Assembly (NCBI GenBank): GCA_003133205.1
Contig: PKWK01000261.1
Location: 1-13,896 of the forward strand
Direction of reading: 5' to 3'
DNA length: 13,896 bases
Source of the DNA: Granulicella sp.
GTDB lineage: Bacteria > Acidobacteriota > Terriglobia > Terriglobales > Acidobacteriaceae
How positions within the stretch are numbered: position 1 is the first letter of the stretch; the number at the start of each line of letters is the position of its first letter. The notes under the pieces were generated by a model. It saw only the letters and a program-made list of their open reading frames with translations. It made no database searches and had not been told where the DNA came from. Below are positions 1 through 7,796 of this stretch, one piece after another. A program made the position numbers and the translations under genes.

Positions 1-2
1 AC

Positions 3-572
3 AAATCCTCTTGCTTCTCCCGTTGCCTGCGTGTCCCCATCGCCATGCGCCGATTCTACAAACACACCCTGTGCATCCTCGAACAACTGTCGGCTCACGA
101 ATCAGCACTTGCACCACGGGCTGCTAGCGGAGAAACTCTTCTCAACGGGGGCGCGAACCGCCTCTCTTTTTGGACGGATGAGAGGCTGAGAGAACTGCCC
201 AAGGCAGACCAGGAATACGCCGGATATCTCATGCAAGGGCTGAACCAGAAACAGGCAGCCGTGAGGATGGAAGAAAGTGTAGTCACGGCACACAAGAGAG
301 AGCAGCGCATTCGCACTGTCCTAGAGGCAATGGAGACTGTCAGCCTCCAGGCATGTTCGGAGGATGCAGGGCACCAGGCAGAGCCTATCGAGGGCACCCG
401 CACGGCACTGTGGGGTGGGATGCGGGTGTTTGGTGAGGATGGCTCAGGTGTGGTGCTCACTATCCAGGCGTGTGCCGAACCAGTTCCCTACCGCAACTTC
501 TTTGCGAAGACACGCCGCAAGCGGGCTAGAATCACAGACACGATTGATTCGACGGTACGGAATGGAGATTCT
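3..572 (+). other. Open coding-like frame continuous with the integrase, with a sigma-70 region 4-like helix-turn-helix
   Basis: This frame is open from the window edge (codon at 3-5) through the integrase with no stop; the first ATG is at 45. Its base composition by codon position looks like real coding sequence. Residues about 45-95 from that ATG, rich in Leu, Gln, Lys and Arg (RELPKADQEYAGYLMQGL, then NQKQAAVRMEES), resemble the helix-turn-helix of sigma-70 region 4 or a small phage regulator. The later part, about residues 100-175, matches nothing I recognise. Three readings remain. It may be an N-terminal extension of the integrase, giving a protein of 587 residues or more. It may be an upstream regulator gene whose stop was lost. 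It may be a cargo fragment read through into the integrase frame. The integrase family normally starts near 573, so I keep this part separate. Confidence 0.45.
564..567 (+). promoter_or_regulatory. Ribosome binding site supporting a GTG start for the integrase
   Basis: GGAG lies 5 bases before a GTG at 573 that is in the integrase frame. The peptide that follows (VQRRRFQQGSVY) matches the usual N-terminus of this integrase type. It argues for the 411-residue form over the 587-residue form. Confidence 0.5.
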
Positions 573-1808
573 GTGCAACGTCGAAGGTTTCAGCAAGGAA
601 GTGTGTACCAAAATCAAACGGGCACGCTCTGGCTTGGCAAGTATGCAGAGTATGCCTTAAACGCTAACGGTGTAGAGCAACGTATCAGGCATCAAATCGT
701 TCTCATTCCGGTAAAGAATGGGGAGAAGGTCATAGGCAAACGGGAAGCGCAAAGGCTCTTACAGCCGCACGTGGACCGCGTGAACTTCGCCCTATCTAAA
801 CCGGACAGTGAACGGAAGGCAGCAACGTTTGAGGGTTTCGCGGAGATTTGGGAGCGGGATTACCTTTCGCTATCCAAGCCCTCAACTCAATCAGGCGCAC
901 GAAGCAACTTGAAACGGCTCAAGGCAGCATTCGGACAGAGGGACATGCGGACTATCGACGCGGGGGACATCCAACGCCACATCGCCGCAAGCATGAAAGA
1001 CGGTCTTGACCCTAAGACCATCCGCAACCATTGGGGGACGGTCAGCCTGATTTGGAACGCCGCCCTCGCTCAGAAGTATGTGGATGCGCTCTTGCCGAAA
1101 CCGAAGCTGCCCCGCAGAGCAAAGAAGAGGGCGAAGTTTTTCACACTTGCGGATGTTGCCAATATCATCTCGGCATCGCAGGGTGAGAGCCTAACCTTTT
1201 ACTGGCTTGCGGCCGAAACCGGGTTGCGTAGTGGTGAACTTGCCGGACTCAAACTGACAGACATAGACGGGGAACGTCTGACCGTCAATCAGTCGGTTTG
1301 GGGTGGCAAGGAACAGAGTCCGAAGACCAACAGTGCAATACGGACTCTGGCGCTATCGCCGCAACTGGTCACACTGCTGTGGGAGCAAATCGCACGACAG
1401 ACGGCCAAAGGACATGGATACCTGTTCTCCTCCAAAACCGGAACACCCAGGGACATGAACGTTTACCGCAGTCGCAAGATGGCGGTCTCACTCAAATCTT
1501 TGGAGATACCGCAAGCGGGGTTCCATGCATTCCGGCATTTCAACGTTGCATTAATGGACGCCTTGCGCGTTCCACTGAAGACGATTCAGGAGCGGATAGG
1601 ACATGCTCTGACTGGATCGTTCACCTTGGACGTGTACGGTGGAAAACCCGATTGGGAGCCGAATCGAGAGGCCGCACGGCTGATTGCTGCGGAGATTGAG
1701 AAGGCAGTTTTGGAAGTTGACGCAAAAGCAAAAGCTGCCTTAGTTGGCAGCTTATTGGCTATTGAGGAGGAAACCCACTCTGTTTTCTCCTCTAAGTTGT
1801 TGATTTGA
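573..1808 (+). CDS. Tyrosine recombinase (site-specific integrase) of a tRNA-fMet-targeting element
   Basis: Phage-type integrase that would catalyse integration and excision of a mobile element at the adjacent initiator tRNA gene. The 411-residue form starts at GTG 573. It has an N-terminal arm-binding-like segment (RRFQQGSVY...GKREAQRLL, about 3-70), a SAM-like core-binding domain (about 85-175) and a catalytic domain (about 185-380). All catalytic residues are visible: Arg219 (TGLRSGE), Lys251 (SPKTNSAIR), His318 and Arg321 (HAFRH), His344 (ERIGHA) and nucleophile Tyr355 (LDVYGG). The stop codon ends one base before the CCA end of tRNA-fMet, the classic arrangement for a tRNA-targeting integrase. 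Codon use is less GC-rich than in the genes to the right, consistent with transfer. A longer in-frame start at 45 or beyond the window cannot be excluded. Confidence 0.9.
   Translation: MQRRRFQQGSVYQNQTGTLWLGKYAEYALNANGVEQRIRHQIVLIPVKNGEKVIGKREAQRLLQPHVDRVNFALSKPDSERKAATFEGFAEIWERDYLSLSKPSTQSGARSNLKRLKAAFGQRDMRTIDAGDIQRHIAASMKDGLDPKTIRNHWGTVSLIWNAALAQKYVDALLPKPKLPRRAKKRAKFFTLADVANIISASQGESLTFYWLAAETGLRSGELAGLKLTDIDGERLTVNQSVWGGKEQSPKTNSAIRTLALSPQLVTLLWEQIARQTAKGHGYLFSSKTGTPRDMNVYRSRKMAVSLKSLEIPQAGFHAFRHFNVALMDALRVPLKTIQERIGHALTGSFTLDVYGGKPDWEPNREAARLIAAEIEKAVLEVDAKAKAALVGSLLAIEEETHSVFSSKLLI
1724..1753 (-). terminator. Likely intrinsic terminator of tRNA-fMet, inside the integrase 3' end
   Basis: Read on the minus strand, AAGCTGCC, loop AACTAA and GGCAGCTT form a perfect 8-bp stem, followed by the T-rich run TTTTGCTTTT. 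It lies about 57 bases downstream of the tRNA CCA. The plus strand of the same DNA encodes the C-terminal tail of the integrase. Confidence 0.55.
1764..1792. repeat. Second inverted repeat between the tRNA and its terminator
   Basis: GAGGAGGAAA (1764-1773) pairs with TTTTCTCCTC (1783-1792) around a 9-base loop. This gives a 10-bp stem with a single G-T wobble. It is in the last codons of the integrase gene and has no U-tract on either side. It may be part of the tRNA 3' processing/termination region or an accessory recombination site. Confidence 0.5.
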
Positions 1809-1809
1809 T

Positions 1810-1886
<77 letters not shown>

Positions 1887-1891
1887 TTCCA

Positions 1892-1921
1892 AGTATACTG
1901 CCGGAAACGAGGTCAGGTCAA
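1892..1921 (-). promoter_or_regulatory. Sigma-70 promoter of tRNA-fMet
   Basis: On the minus strand, TTGACC (1921-1916) and TATACT (1897-1892) are separated by 18 bases. The -10 box ends 5 bases before the tRNA 5' end, so the precursor would have almost no leader. It is the best promoter match in the window. It lies on the chromosome side of the junction, so the tRNA keeps its native promoter. Confidence 0.75.
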
Positions 1922-2089
1922 ACGTCTGCGTGGCGCGGAAGGACTCCTGCCAGCATCTGATCTGTACATGTCGGGAATGTTACGATCCATGGCACATTAA
2001 TTCGGGCTGTAAACCGTAACTTTCCGCTGAAATCTGAGTCTTGTAAGAGTACAGGCCGCGTGCAAAACTGCCCGGCCTCAGGGACATTT

Positions 2090-2095
2090 GGAGGA
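2090..2095 (+). promoter_or_regulatory. Ribosome binding site that selects ATG 2100
   Basis: GGAGGA lies 4 bases before the ATG at 2100. An upstream in-frame TTG at 2088 overlaps this site, and a downstream ATG at 2112 is too far from it. The ATG at 2100 is therefore preferred. Confidence 0.6.
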
Positions 2096-2099
2096 TGGC

Positions 2100-3527
2100 A
2101 TGTATCGTCGCATGAACCAAGGGGCTGCATTTCGACTATTGAAGGGTGTTGCACCGGCGGTGCTTGCTGCAGTGTTCGGTTGGAGCGCGGTTGCGTCGGC
2201 CCAGACGCAGGCACCAGCTAGCAAGACGGTGCCCGACGCGCAAGTTGAGGCGAATGTGTTGAAGGCATTGGCCGCTGCGCCCGATCTGGCAAACCAGCCG
2301 CTGACAACGACTACGGTGTATGGAGTGGTGACGCTGAGTGGCTCTGTCGAGACCGAGGCGATGCGCACCGAGGCGGAGACGATCGCGTCGCGGACCAGCG
2401 GCGTGCAGAAGGTGGTCGACGAAATGACGTTGACCGGCGACGCTGCGAACGCACAGCCGATGCAGGATTCCGGTGCAGGCGGTTCGGCGGTCCAGGACGC
2501 GCAGGGCACAAATCCGAATTTGCAGTCGGACGGGACGATGGCTCCGCAGCAGGGGCCGGCGCCGCTCGCGCAAGGGTCGCGGGATTCGGACAATACGGCT
2601 CCGAACCAGGCTCCGAGCCAGGCGAGTGGACCGAACTATGGGCCGGGAGCGCCGGAATATCGCCAGCCTTACGGCGGACGGCAGGCACCTCCTCCCGGGT
2701 ATCCACAGCAGGGTTATCCGCAACAGGGATATCCGTCGCAGCAGGGATACGGCCAGCAGCCACAGCAGGGATACGGCGCTCCGCCGCCTCCGCAGGGGTA
2801 TCCGCAGCAGGGCTACAACAACACTCCGCCGCCGGTGTATGGCGGGCAGCAAGCGGGTGAGATAGTGACCATTCCGAGCGGCGCGTTGGTGCGCATTCGC
2901 ATCAACCAGACTCTCGACAGCAGCAGGACTCAGCCGGGAGCGAGGTTTGACGGCATCGTGGTGAACGATGTCGTGGCTGACGGCGCGGTGGCGATTCCGC
3001 GCGGCGCGACGATCGAAGGGACCGTTGTGGACGCGAAGAAATCCGGCGCGTTGTCGGGACGTGGTGAGCTTTCGCTGCAGCTGACGCAGGTGACACTGGG
3101 CGGCAAGAGCTATCCGATAGTCTCCGACGTGTGGGGGCATCACAGCGGGGACAAGACAACCGAATCCGTGAACAAGACGGTGATCGGCGGCGCCATCGGC
3201 GCATTGATTGGAGCGGCAGCCGACGGCGGACAGGGCGCTGCGATTGGCGCTGGGGTTGGCGGTGCGCTTGGACTGGGCTCCGCGGCGGCTTCGGGCAACG
3301 GAGCGATGGTTGTGCCGTCTGAGGGTCTGCTGACGTTCCACCTGGCGCAGCCGGCTACAGTGGCGACGGTCTCGCAGCAGGAGATGGACCGTCTGGCACA
3401 GGGAGCCGGTCCGGTGGCCGGACAGCCACAGCCACTGCGGCGGCGGTATCCAATGCCGGCCTATGGGCCGGTATATTACCGGGCTTATCCTCCCTACCCT
3501 TACTCTCCGTATCCTTATCCTTACTAG
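2100..3527 (+). CDS. Secreted BON-domain, glycine-zipper envelope protein
   Basis: A 475-residue envelope protein of unknown exact role. Residues 1-35 form a signal peptide ending ASA-Q. A BON domain follows (about 44-114; QVEANVLKAL, VYGVVTLSGSV, VQKVVDEM); BON domains occur in periplasmic and outer-membrane proteins and are thought to contact phospholipid or the envelope. A Pro/Gln/Gly-rich linker includes repeats of GYPQQ (200-239). A beta-rich domain (about 254-356) starts with IPSGALVRIRI and contains PRGATIEGTV. A glycine zipper (about 361-397; GGAIGALIGAA, AAIGAGVGGALG) suggests membrane insertion or oligomerisation. The extreme C-terminus is a Tyr/Pro tail ending PYPYPY. It appears monocistronic, with a terminator after it. 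I infer an envelope-stability or osmotic-stress role like OsmY relatives, but nothing here demonstrates it. Confidence 0.85.
   Translation: MYRRMNQGAAFRLLKGVAPAVLAAVFGWSAVASAQTQAPASKTVPDAQVEANVLKALAAAPDLANQPLTTTTVYGVVTLSGSVETEAMRTEAETIASRTSGVQKVVDEMTLTGDAANAQPMQDSGAGGSAVQDAQGTNPNLQSDGTMAPQQGPAPLAQGSRDSDNTAPNQAPSQASGPNYGPGAPEYRQPYGGRQAPPPGYPQQGYPQQGYPSQQGYGQQPQQGYGAPPPPQGYPQQGYNNTPPPVYGGQQAGEIVTIPSGALVRIRINQTLDSSRTQPGARFDGIVVNDVVADGAVAIPRGATIEGTVVDAKKSGALSGRGELSLQLTQVTLGGKSYPIVSDVWGHHSGDKTTESVNKTVIGGAIGALIGAAADGGQGAAIGAGVGGALGLGSAAASGNGAMVVPSEGLLTFHLAQPATVATVSQQEMDRLAQGAGPVAGQPQPLRRRYPMPAYGPVYYRAYPPYPYSPYPYPY
2697..2816 (+). repeat. Degenerate 15-bp coding repeats (GYPQQ units)
   Basis: Units close to GGNTAYCCGCAGCAG recur about six times, interrupted by GYGAPPPP. 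They encode a flexible Gly-Tyr-Pro-Gln linker between the BON domain and the C-terminal beta domain. Such DNA can gain or lose units by slippage. Confidence 0.75.
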
Positions 3528-3550
3528 GTTCAGCTAACTCAGGAGCAAGC

Positions 3551-3577
3551 AAGAGGGCCGCGATTGCGGCTCTTTTT
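3551..3577 (+). terminator. Intrinsic terminator after the BON-domain gene
   Basis: AAGAGGGCCGC pairs with GCGGCTCTTTT around a GATT loop (3562-3565), allowing two G-T wobbles. The stem runs into CTCTTTTT. It starts 24 bases after the stop codon. Confidence 0.75.
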
Positions 3578-3657
3578 GCTGCAACCTGCGGCAAAGCACC
3601 CCTTCCCCTCCAGACCGCGATGAATCATGGGACACACTGGTTGGGCGGCGGTTGATT

Positions 3658-3663
3658 TATACT
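3658..3663 (+). promoter_or_regulatory. Possible -10 box upstream of the foldase gene
   Basis: TATACT, 132 bases before the ATG at 3796, is the only good -10 match in the 3578-3795 spacer. No convincing -35 hexamer is seen 16-18 bases upstream. The rest of the spacer shows no other structure. Confidence 0.3.
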
Positions 3664-3795
3664 TGTCGCTTGCCTTGCTTACGGCTGGGCGCGCGGGAGT
3701 TTCGTGCGCCGGGACGCGCAAAATCAACGGGCATGCGGCCGATTTCGCTCCTGGAGCGGAAGTAGGACGCGCGAAGTCAAGGTCAGCAGTCAAGC

Positions 3796-5781
3796 ATGAT
3801 TCGTTTTCTTCAGCAGGACAATAAGGTTGTCAAGATAATGTTTGGCGTCATCATCGGCGCCGCTGTCGTCTCCATGGTGATTTACCTGGTGCCGGGTTTG
3901 ATGACGGATGATTCGAGCGGTACAGACGCTTCGGTCTACGCGACCGTGCATGCGCCGGGGCTGATGGGAAGGCTCTTTGGGGAGAGCACGCCGATCCCGT
4001 CGGCAGAAGTGACCAGGCTGGCGCAGCAGCAGTTGCGGCAGAATAAGTATCCCGACTTCCTGCTGCCGTACATGATGAATCGGGCGGGGCAGATCCTGGT
4101 GCAGCGGGCAATTCTGAAGCAGGAGGCCGACCGGCTTCACCTGCAGGTGTCGAACGAAGACCTGCGGCGCGAGCTGAGCACCGGGCCATTTGCGCAATAC
4201 CTATTCCCCGGCGGAAAGTTCATTGGCAACGATGCGTATATCAACTTTATCCAGGAGGCGATTGGACAGGACCAGTCGATCGCCAGCTTCGAGTCGCAGG
4301 TTAAGGAGGATATGGAACTCCAACGCCTGCAGGCTCTGATCACAGGCGGGGTGACTGTGTCGGACAGCGCCGTTCGCGAGGCCTATCGGGTCCAGGGAAC
4401 CAAGGTGAAGTTCGACTACGCGGTCGTGTCTTCGGAGGACCTCAAGAAGACGATCAACCCGTCGGACGCAGACTTGCAGACGTGGTTCAAGGGCAACGCG
4501 GCAAAGTACGCGAATGCGGTTCCGGAGACGCGCAAGATCGAGTATGCGGCATTCGATGCGTCGAAGCTTCCGGGCGGCAAGCAGCCGGTGAGCGATGCGG
4601 ACGTGCAGGCGTATTACGCGTCTCATGCGGCGCAGTACAAGACGGATGAGCAGGTAAAGACGCGGCACATCCTGATTAATTCCAGGGCGGGCGCGGATGC
4701 GCAGACGGATGCGGCGGCGAAAGCCAAGGCGCAGGACGTGCTGAAGCAGGTACAGGCTGGGGGCAACTTCGCGGAACTGGCGAAGAAGTACTCGGATGAT
4801 CCGGGGAGCAAGGATACGGGCGGCGAGTTGTCGCTGATTCCGACGGCCCAACTTGATCCGGCCTATGCGAAGGCAGCAATGGCCCTGAATCCTGGCCAGA
4901 CCTCCGGGCTGGTGAAGTCCGCGTTCGGGTATCACATCATTCAGACCGAGCAGAAGCAGGTTGCGGGAACGAAGCCGCTGGCTGAGGTGAAGGACTCGAT
5001 CGTGCAGATGCTCGAGCAACAGAAGCAGGGCGCGGCGGAACAGCAATTTGCACAGCAGCTTGCGGTCGAAGCCAAGAAGAACGGGCTGGACAAGACTGCG
5101 GCGGCGCATGGACTGCATACGGTGACGACCGACTATCTAGCGAAGGACGGCGTGGTCGGCGGCCTGTCTGATGCGAAGGACCTTCTTGCGCAGGCGTTCG
5201 CAACAGACAAGGGCGCAGCGCCGGGAACGGTTTCCACGGGCGACGGCTATGCAGTGTTCCAGGTGGTGGATGTAAAGGCAGCGCACGCTCCGGATTTTGT
5301 GGAATACAAGTCGCATATTCTGGACGACTATCGGGAACAGAAGCTACCCCAGTTGCTGGAGCAGGAGACCAGAAAGCTGGACGACCGGGCCAAGGTGCTG
5401 AACGACCTGAAGAAGGCGGCTGCGGAGATGAAGATTCCCGTCAAGTCGAGCGACCTGGTTGGACAGGATGGACAGGTTACGGACCTGGGCTCGATGAGCG
5501 GGCCGGGAAAGGTGGCTTTTGACTTGGCGAAGGGAGCAATCTCGGGGCCGATCAACGCAGGACAGACGGGCGTCGTGCTGACCGTGACCGACAAGCAGGA
5601 GCCTTCGGCGGACGACATGGCGAAGAACTTCGACCAGATGCGGGAGCAGTTGCTGAATGCGCAGCGGGATCAGATCTTCCGCGTGTTTCTGGGGACGCTT
5701 TCACAGCAGTATCAGAACGGCGGCGGGATCAAGTTGGCGAAGCAGCCGGCGGCTCCGGGAGGAGTTCCGGCAGGCAGCTAA
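3796..5781 (+). CDS. Membrane-anchored parvulin-type peptidyl-prolyl isomerase (SurA/PpiD-like)
   Basis: A 661-residue periplasmic folding factor held in the inner membrane. A single N-terminal membrane segment (about 13-34; IMFGVIIGAAVVSMVIYLV) is followed by an Asp/Ser-rich exit, which gives PpiD-like topology. A SurA_N-like helical chaperone region occupies about 65-200. A parvulin rotamase domain occupies about 287-388, with its usual landmarks: RHILI, FAELAKKYSDDPGS, TGGEL, and FGYHII at the end. A C-terminal chaperone region follows (about 390-640). E. coli PpiD has the same plan at 623 residues. Its job would be prolyl isomerisation and holding of exported proteins as they leave Sec. 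The start is the first in-frame ATG, directly before the hydrophobic anchor; the ribosome binding site is weak (AAGG, 13 bases upstream). The symbol is left empty because SurA- and PpiD-type proteins are hard to separate here. Confidence 0.88.
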   Translation: MIRFLQQDNKVVKIMFGVIIGAAVVSMVIYLVPGLMTDDSSGTDASVYATVHAPGLMGRLFGESTPIPSAEVTRLAQQQLRQNKYPDFLLPYMMNRAGQILVQRAILKQEADRLHLQVSNEDLRRELSTGPFAQYLFPGGKFIGNDAYINFIQEAIGQDQSIASFESQVKEDMELQRLQALITGGVTVSDSAVREAYRVQGTKVKFDYAVVSSEDLKKTINPSDADLQTWFKGNAAKYANAVPETRKIEYAAFDASKLPGGKQPVSDADVQAYYASHAAQYKTDEQVKTRHILINSRAGADAQTDAAAKAKAQDVLKQVQAGGNFAELAKKYSDDPGSKDTGGELSLIPTAQLDPAYAKAAMALNPGQTSGLVKSAFGYHIIQTEQKQVAGTKPLAEVKDSIVQMLEQQKQGAAEQQFAQQLAVEAKKNGLDKTAAAHGLHTVTTDYLAKDGVVGGLSDAKDLLAQAFATDKGAAPGTVSTGDGYAVFQVVDVKAAHAPDFVEYKSHILDDYREQKLPQLLEQETRKLDDRAKVLNDLKKAAAEMKIPVKSSDLVGQDGQVTDLGSMSGPGKVAFDLAKGAISGPINAGQTGVVLTVTDKQEPSADDMAKNFDQMREQLLNAQRDQIFRVFLGTLSQQYQNGGGIKLAKQPAAPGGVPAGS

Positions 5782-5795
5782 GCGGTTCTCGGATG

Positions 5796-5850
5796 AAGGG
5801 CCTGTTCCCTGCCCTGCGTGTATTTGCGCCGGGTTGGGAATGGGCCTTTT
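5796..5850 (+). terminator. Possible intrinsic terminator after the foldase gene
   Basis: AAGGGCC-TG-TTCCC (5796-5809) pairs imperfectly with GGGAA-T-GGGCCTT (5836-5848), with a G-G mismatch and a small bulge. TTTT follows. The loop is long (about 26 bases), so the call is moderate. The remaining spacer to 5948 shows nothing beyond a ribosome binding site. Confidence 0.45.
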
Positions 5851-5948
5851 GTCGTTTGGTGGTGGGACGGATTTTTGCATCAGAGGATAGTGTTGCTGGC
5901 TCGTTCATTGCGCGAGGAATAGGTCTGGATGATGCTGAAGGGTGACAG

Positions 5949-7484
5949 ATGAATCAGGATCGGATTTCTGGAGTTCTGTTGCATGTGACGTCGCTGCCGT
6001 CGTACGGCGGGGTGGGTGATTTTGGGCCTGCGGCGTACGAGTTTGTCGACTTTCTGGCAGCGGCGAAACAGCGTCTGTGGCAGGTGCTGCCGCTGAGTCC
6101 CACGGGGTACGGGAGCTCCCCTTACTCTGCGCTGTCGGCGTTTGCCGGGAATCCTGCGCTGATCTCGCTCGAACTACTGGTGCGGGATGGGTGGATTGCG
6201 GCAGAGCAAATTGAAGGATTGCCGGGACACGATGGGCCCGCAGACTTCGAAGCGGCAGCGACGCGGAAGATTCCGCTGATCAAAGAGGCTGCGGCGAATT
6301 TTCTTGATAGCGCGAACGACGAGGTGCGAGCGCGCTTTCAGAAATTCTGCCAGGACAATATGAGCTGGCTGCCGGACTATGCGATGTTCAACGTGCTGCG
6401 TCGCCGGTTTGGCTATGTGAGCTGGATCGATTGGCCGGCGGATTATACCCAGCGCAAGCACGATGCGTTGACCCTGGCGCTGACCGAGCACGGCCGCGAG
6501 TTGGCGATCGAGCAGGCAATCCAATTCTTCTTCGACCAACAGTGGAGCGCGCTGCGAGCGTACTGCAAGGATCGCGACATCCGCATCCTCGGCGATGTGG
6601 CCATCTTTGTGAACTACGATAGCGCGGACGTGTGGACGCATCCTGAGTTGTTCGAACTGGACGAGGAGCGCCAGATGATCCGGGTGTCGGGCGTGCCGCC
6701 GGATTACTTTTCGGCGACGGGGCAGAGGTGGGGCAATCCGCTGTACAAGTGGGGCGAACTGAAGGAGCGCGGATTCGATTGGTGGGTGGCGCGAATTCGG
6801 CGGACTCTGGCGCTGTACGACATGATCCGGCTCGACCACTTTCGCGGGTTCGAGGCCTATTGGTCGGTTGCGGCGGAGGAGGAGACGGCGATCAATGGGC
6901 AGTGGGTGAAGGCGCCAGGACTGGAGCTGTTCCAGCGGTTGAAAGATGTGTTTGGCGAACTACCGTTTATCGCGGAGGACCTGGGGCTGATCACGCCCGA
7001 GGTAGACGAACTGCGCGAGCATTTTGGGATGCCGGGAATGCGAATACTGCAGTTCGGGTTCTCGGACCGTGGGGCCCATCTGTATCTTCCGCACGAATAT
7101 GTACCGAATACCGTTGCCTATACGGGCACGCACGACAACAACACCACCCTTGGCTGGTGGAGGGACGGCGCGACTCACGAGGAGCGGGCCAACCTGCAGA
7201 CTTATTTGCAATCAATTGAGCACGACGGCGACATTGTGTGGGCGATGATCCGGGCGGCAGCACGGTCGGTGGCGAATCTGTGTATCTTTCCCATGCAGGA
7301 TATCCTTCACCTGGGCAGCGAGGCGCGCATGAATAAGCCGGCGGAGGGTGCGGGCAACTGGACGTGGCGCTACCGGAGAGATGCTCTGCATCCTGACTTC
7401 GCGACGAAGTTGGCAGTGCTGATGGAGATGACGGATAGGGATGGGTATGTGGCGCCAAAGGCGGAGACGCCGGCGGTTGTCTAA
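5949..7484 (+). CDS. malQ: 4-alpha-glucanotransferase (amylomaltase, GH77)
   Basis: A 511-residue cytoplasmic enzyme that moves 1,4-alpha-glucan segments between maltodextrin chains and releases glucose, in glycogen and maltodextrin turnover. The N-terminus has the GH77 signature (SGVLLHVTSLPS, then GVGDFG, and QVLPLSPTGYGSSPYS). Catalytic residues are in place: nucleophile Asp296 (RLDHFRG), acid/base Glu343 (AEDLG) and transition-state Asp396 (GTHDNN). VPPDYFSATGQRWGNPLY (250-267) is also typical of the family. Length matches the bacterial amylomaltases of about 500 residues rather than the longer E. coli MalQ. GAAGGG (5937-5942) lies 6 bases before the ATG. There is no obvious glycogen gene beside it, so it seems to stand alone between the foldase and a composite repeat. 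Confidence 0.97.
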   Translation: MNQDRISGVLLHVTSLPSYGGVGDFGPAAYEFVDFLAAAKQRLWQVLPLSPTGYGSSPYSALSAFAGNPALISLELLVRDGWIAAEQIEGLPGHDGPADFEAAATRKIPLIKEAAANFLDSANDEVRARFQKFCQDNMSWLPDYAMFNVLRRRFGYVSWIDWPADYTQRKHDALTLALTEHGRELAIEQAIQFFFDQQWSALRAYCKDRDIRILGDVAIFVNYDSADVWTHPELFELDEERQMIRVSGVPPDYFSATGQRWGNPLYKWGELKERGFDWWVARIRRTLALYDMIRLDHFRGFEAYWSVAAEEETAINGQWVKAPGLELFQRLKDVFGELPFIAEDLGLITPEVDELREHFGMPGMRILQFGFSDRGAHLYLPHEYVPNTVAYTGTHDNNTTLGWWRDGATHEERANLQTYLQSIEHDGDIVWAMIRAAARSVANLCIFPMQDILHLGSEARMNKPAEGAGNWTWRYRRDALHPDFATKLAVLMEMTDRDGYVAPKAETPAVV

Positions 7485-7485
7485 A

Positions 7486-7535
7486 CCCACATCTCAGAAT
7501 CGAGACCCTTCGCCATGCTCAGGGCAACTTGTGGG
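7486..7535. repeat. Composite nested inverted repeat after malQ
   Basis: CCCACA (7486-7491) pairs with TGTGGG (7530-7535). Inside it, TCTC-AGAATC-GAGA (7492-7505) forms one hairpin and CCCTTCGCCATGCTCAGGG (7506-7524) a second one with CCCT/AGGG ends. The three arms make a junction. It starts one base after the malQ stop codon and has no U-tract, so it is not a standard terminator. It looks like a dispersed intergenic repeat. Confidence 0.55.
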
Positions 7536-7578
7536 GCACCCAGGCGCGGTAGACTGGTGATAGCGAAATTGAAACTAC

Positions 7579-7583
7579 AGGAG
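7579..7583 (+). promoter_or_regulatory. Ribosome binding site of the 60-residue gene
   Basis: AGGAG lies 5 bases before ATG 7589. This near-ideal site is the main reason for accepting the short frame as a gene. Confidence 0.65.
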
Positions 7584-7588
7584 CAACG

Positions 7589-7771
7589 ATGCCTCTCTCT
7601 GGCGAAGCAATACGGACGATGAACTACGTGGACGATATCTCGGTGACGCTGCGGCGGATCCTGACAGTACTGCCGTCGCTGACGGATGAGGAGAAGAAGC
7701 GGGTCGCGGACCACATCAAGGCGGCGGAGCCGAGCTACGAGAGCGTGATTCAGGCCGTGCAGACAAAGTAG
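7589..7771 (+). CDS. Small hypothetical protein (60 residues)
   Basis: I do not recognise this protein. It is acidic to neutral and probably all-helical. One helix is predicted around DISVTLRRILTVLP (16-29). A Lys/Glu-rich helix follows, SLTDEEKKRVADHIKAA (30-46), then a short tail ending VQTK. It has no signal peptide, membrane segment or cysteines, so it should be cytoplasmic. Support for it being real is the strong AGGAG site and its place as the only sensible frame between malQ and the convergent epimerase gene. It could be a small regulator or a binding partner of an unknown protein, but no function can be assigned. Confidence 0.6.
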   Translation: MPLSGEAIRTMNYVDDISVTLRRILTVLPSLTDEEKKRVADHIKAAEPSYESVIQAVQTK

Positions 7772-7796
7772 TGAGCGGTGGCGGCGCGTGAGCCGG

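Noticed and set aside
2041..2069. TTGTAA-N17-AAAACT as a promoter for the BON-domain gene
   Set aside because: The -10 match is too poor to report as a site.
2136..3341. A 401-codon open frame on the minus strand opposite the BON-domain gene
   Set aside because: Arg/Leu/His-rich translation of an antisense GC-rich repeat region; no ribosome site or domain.
3627..3824. A 65-codon frame in the spacer before the foldase gene
   Set aside because: It overlaps the foldase start in another frame, has no ribosome site and no recognisable features.
4201..5118. A 305-codon open frame on the minus strand opposite the foldase gene
   Set aside because: Arg/Leu-rich antisense artefact; the plus-strand gene has clear parvulin motifs across the same bases.
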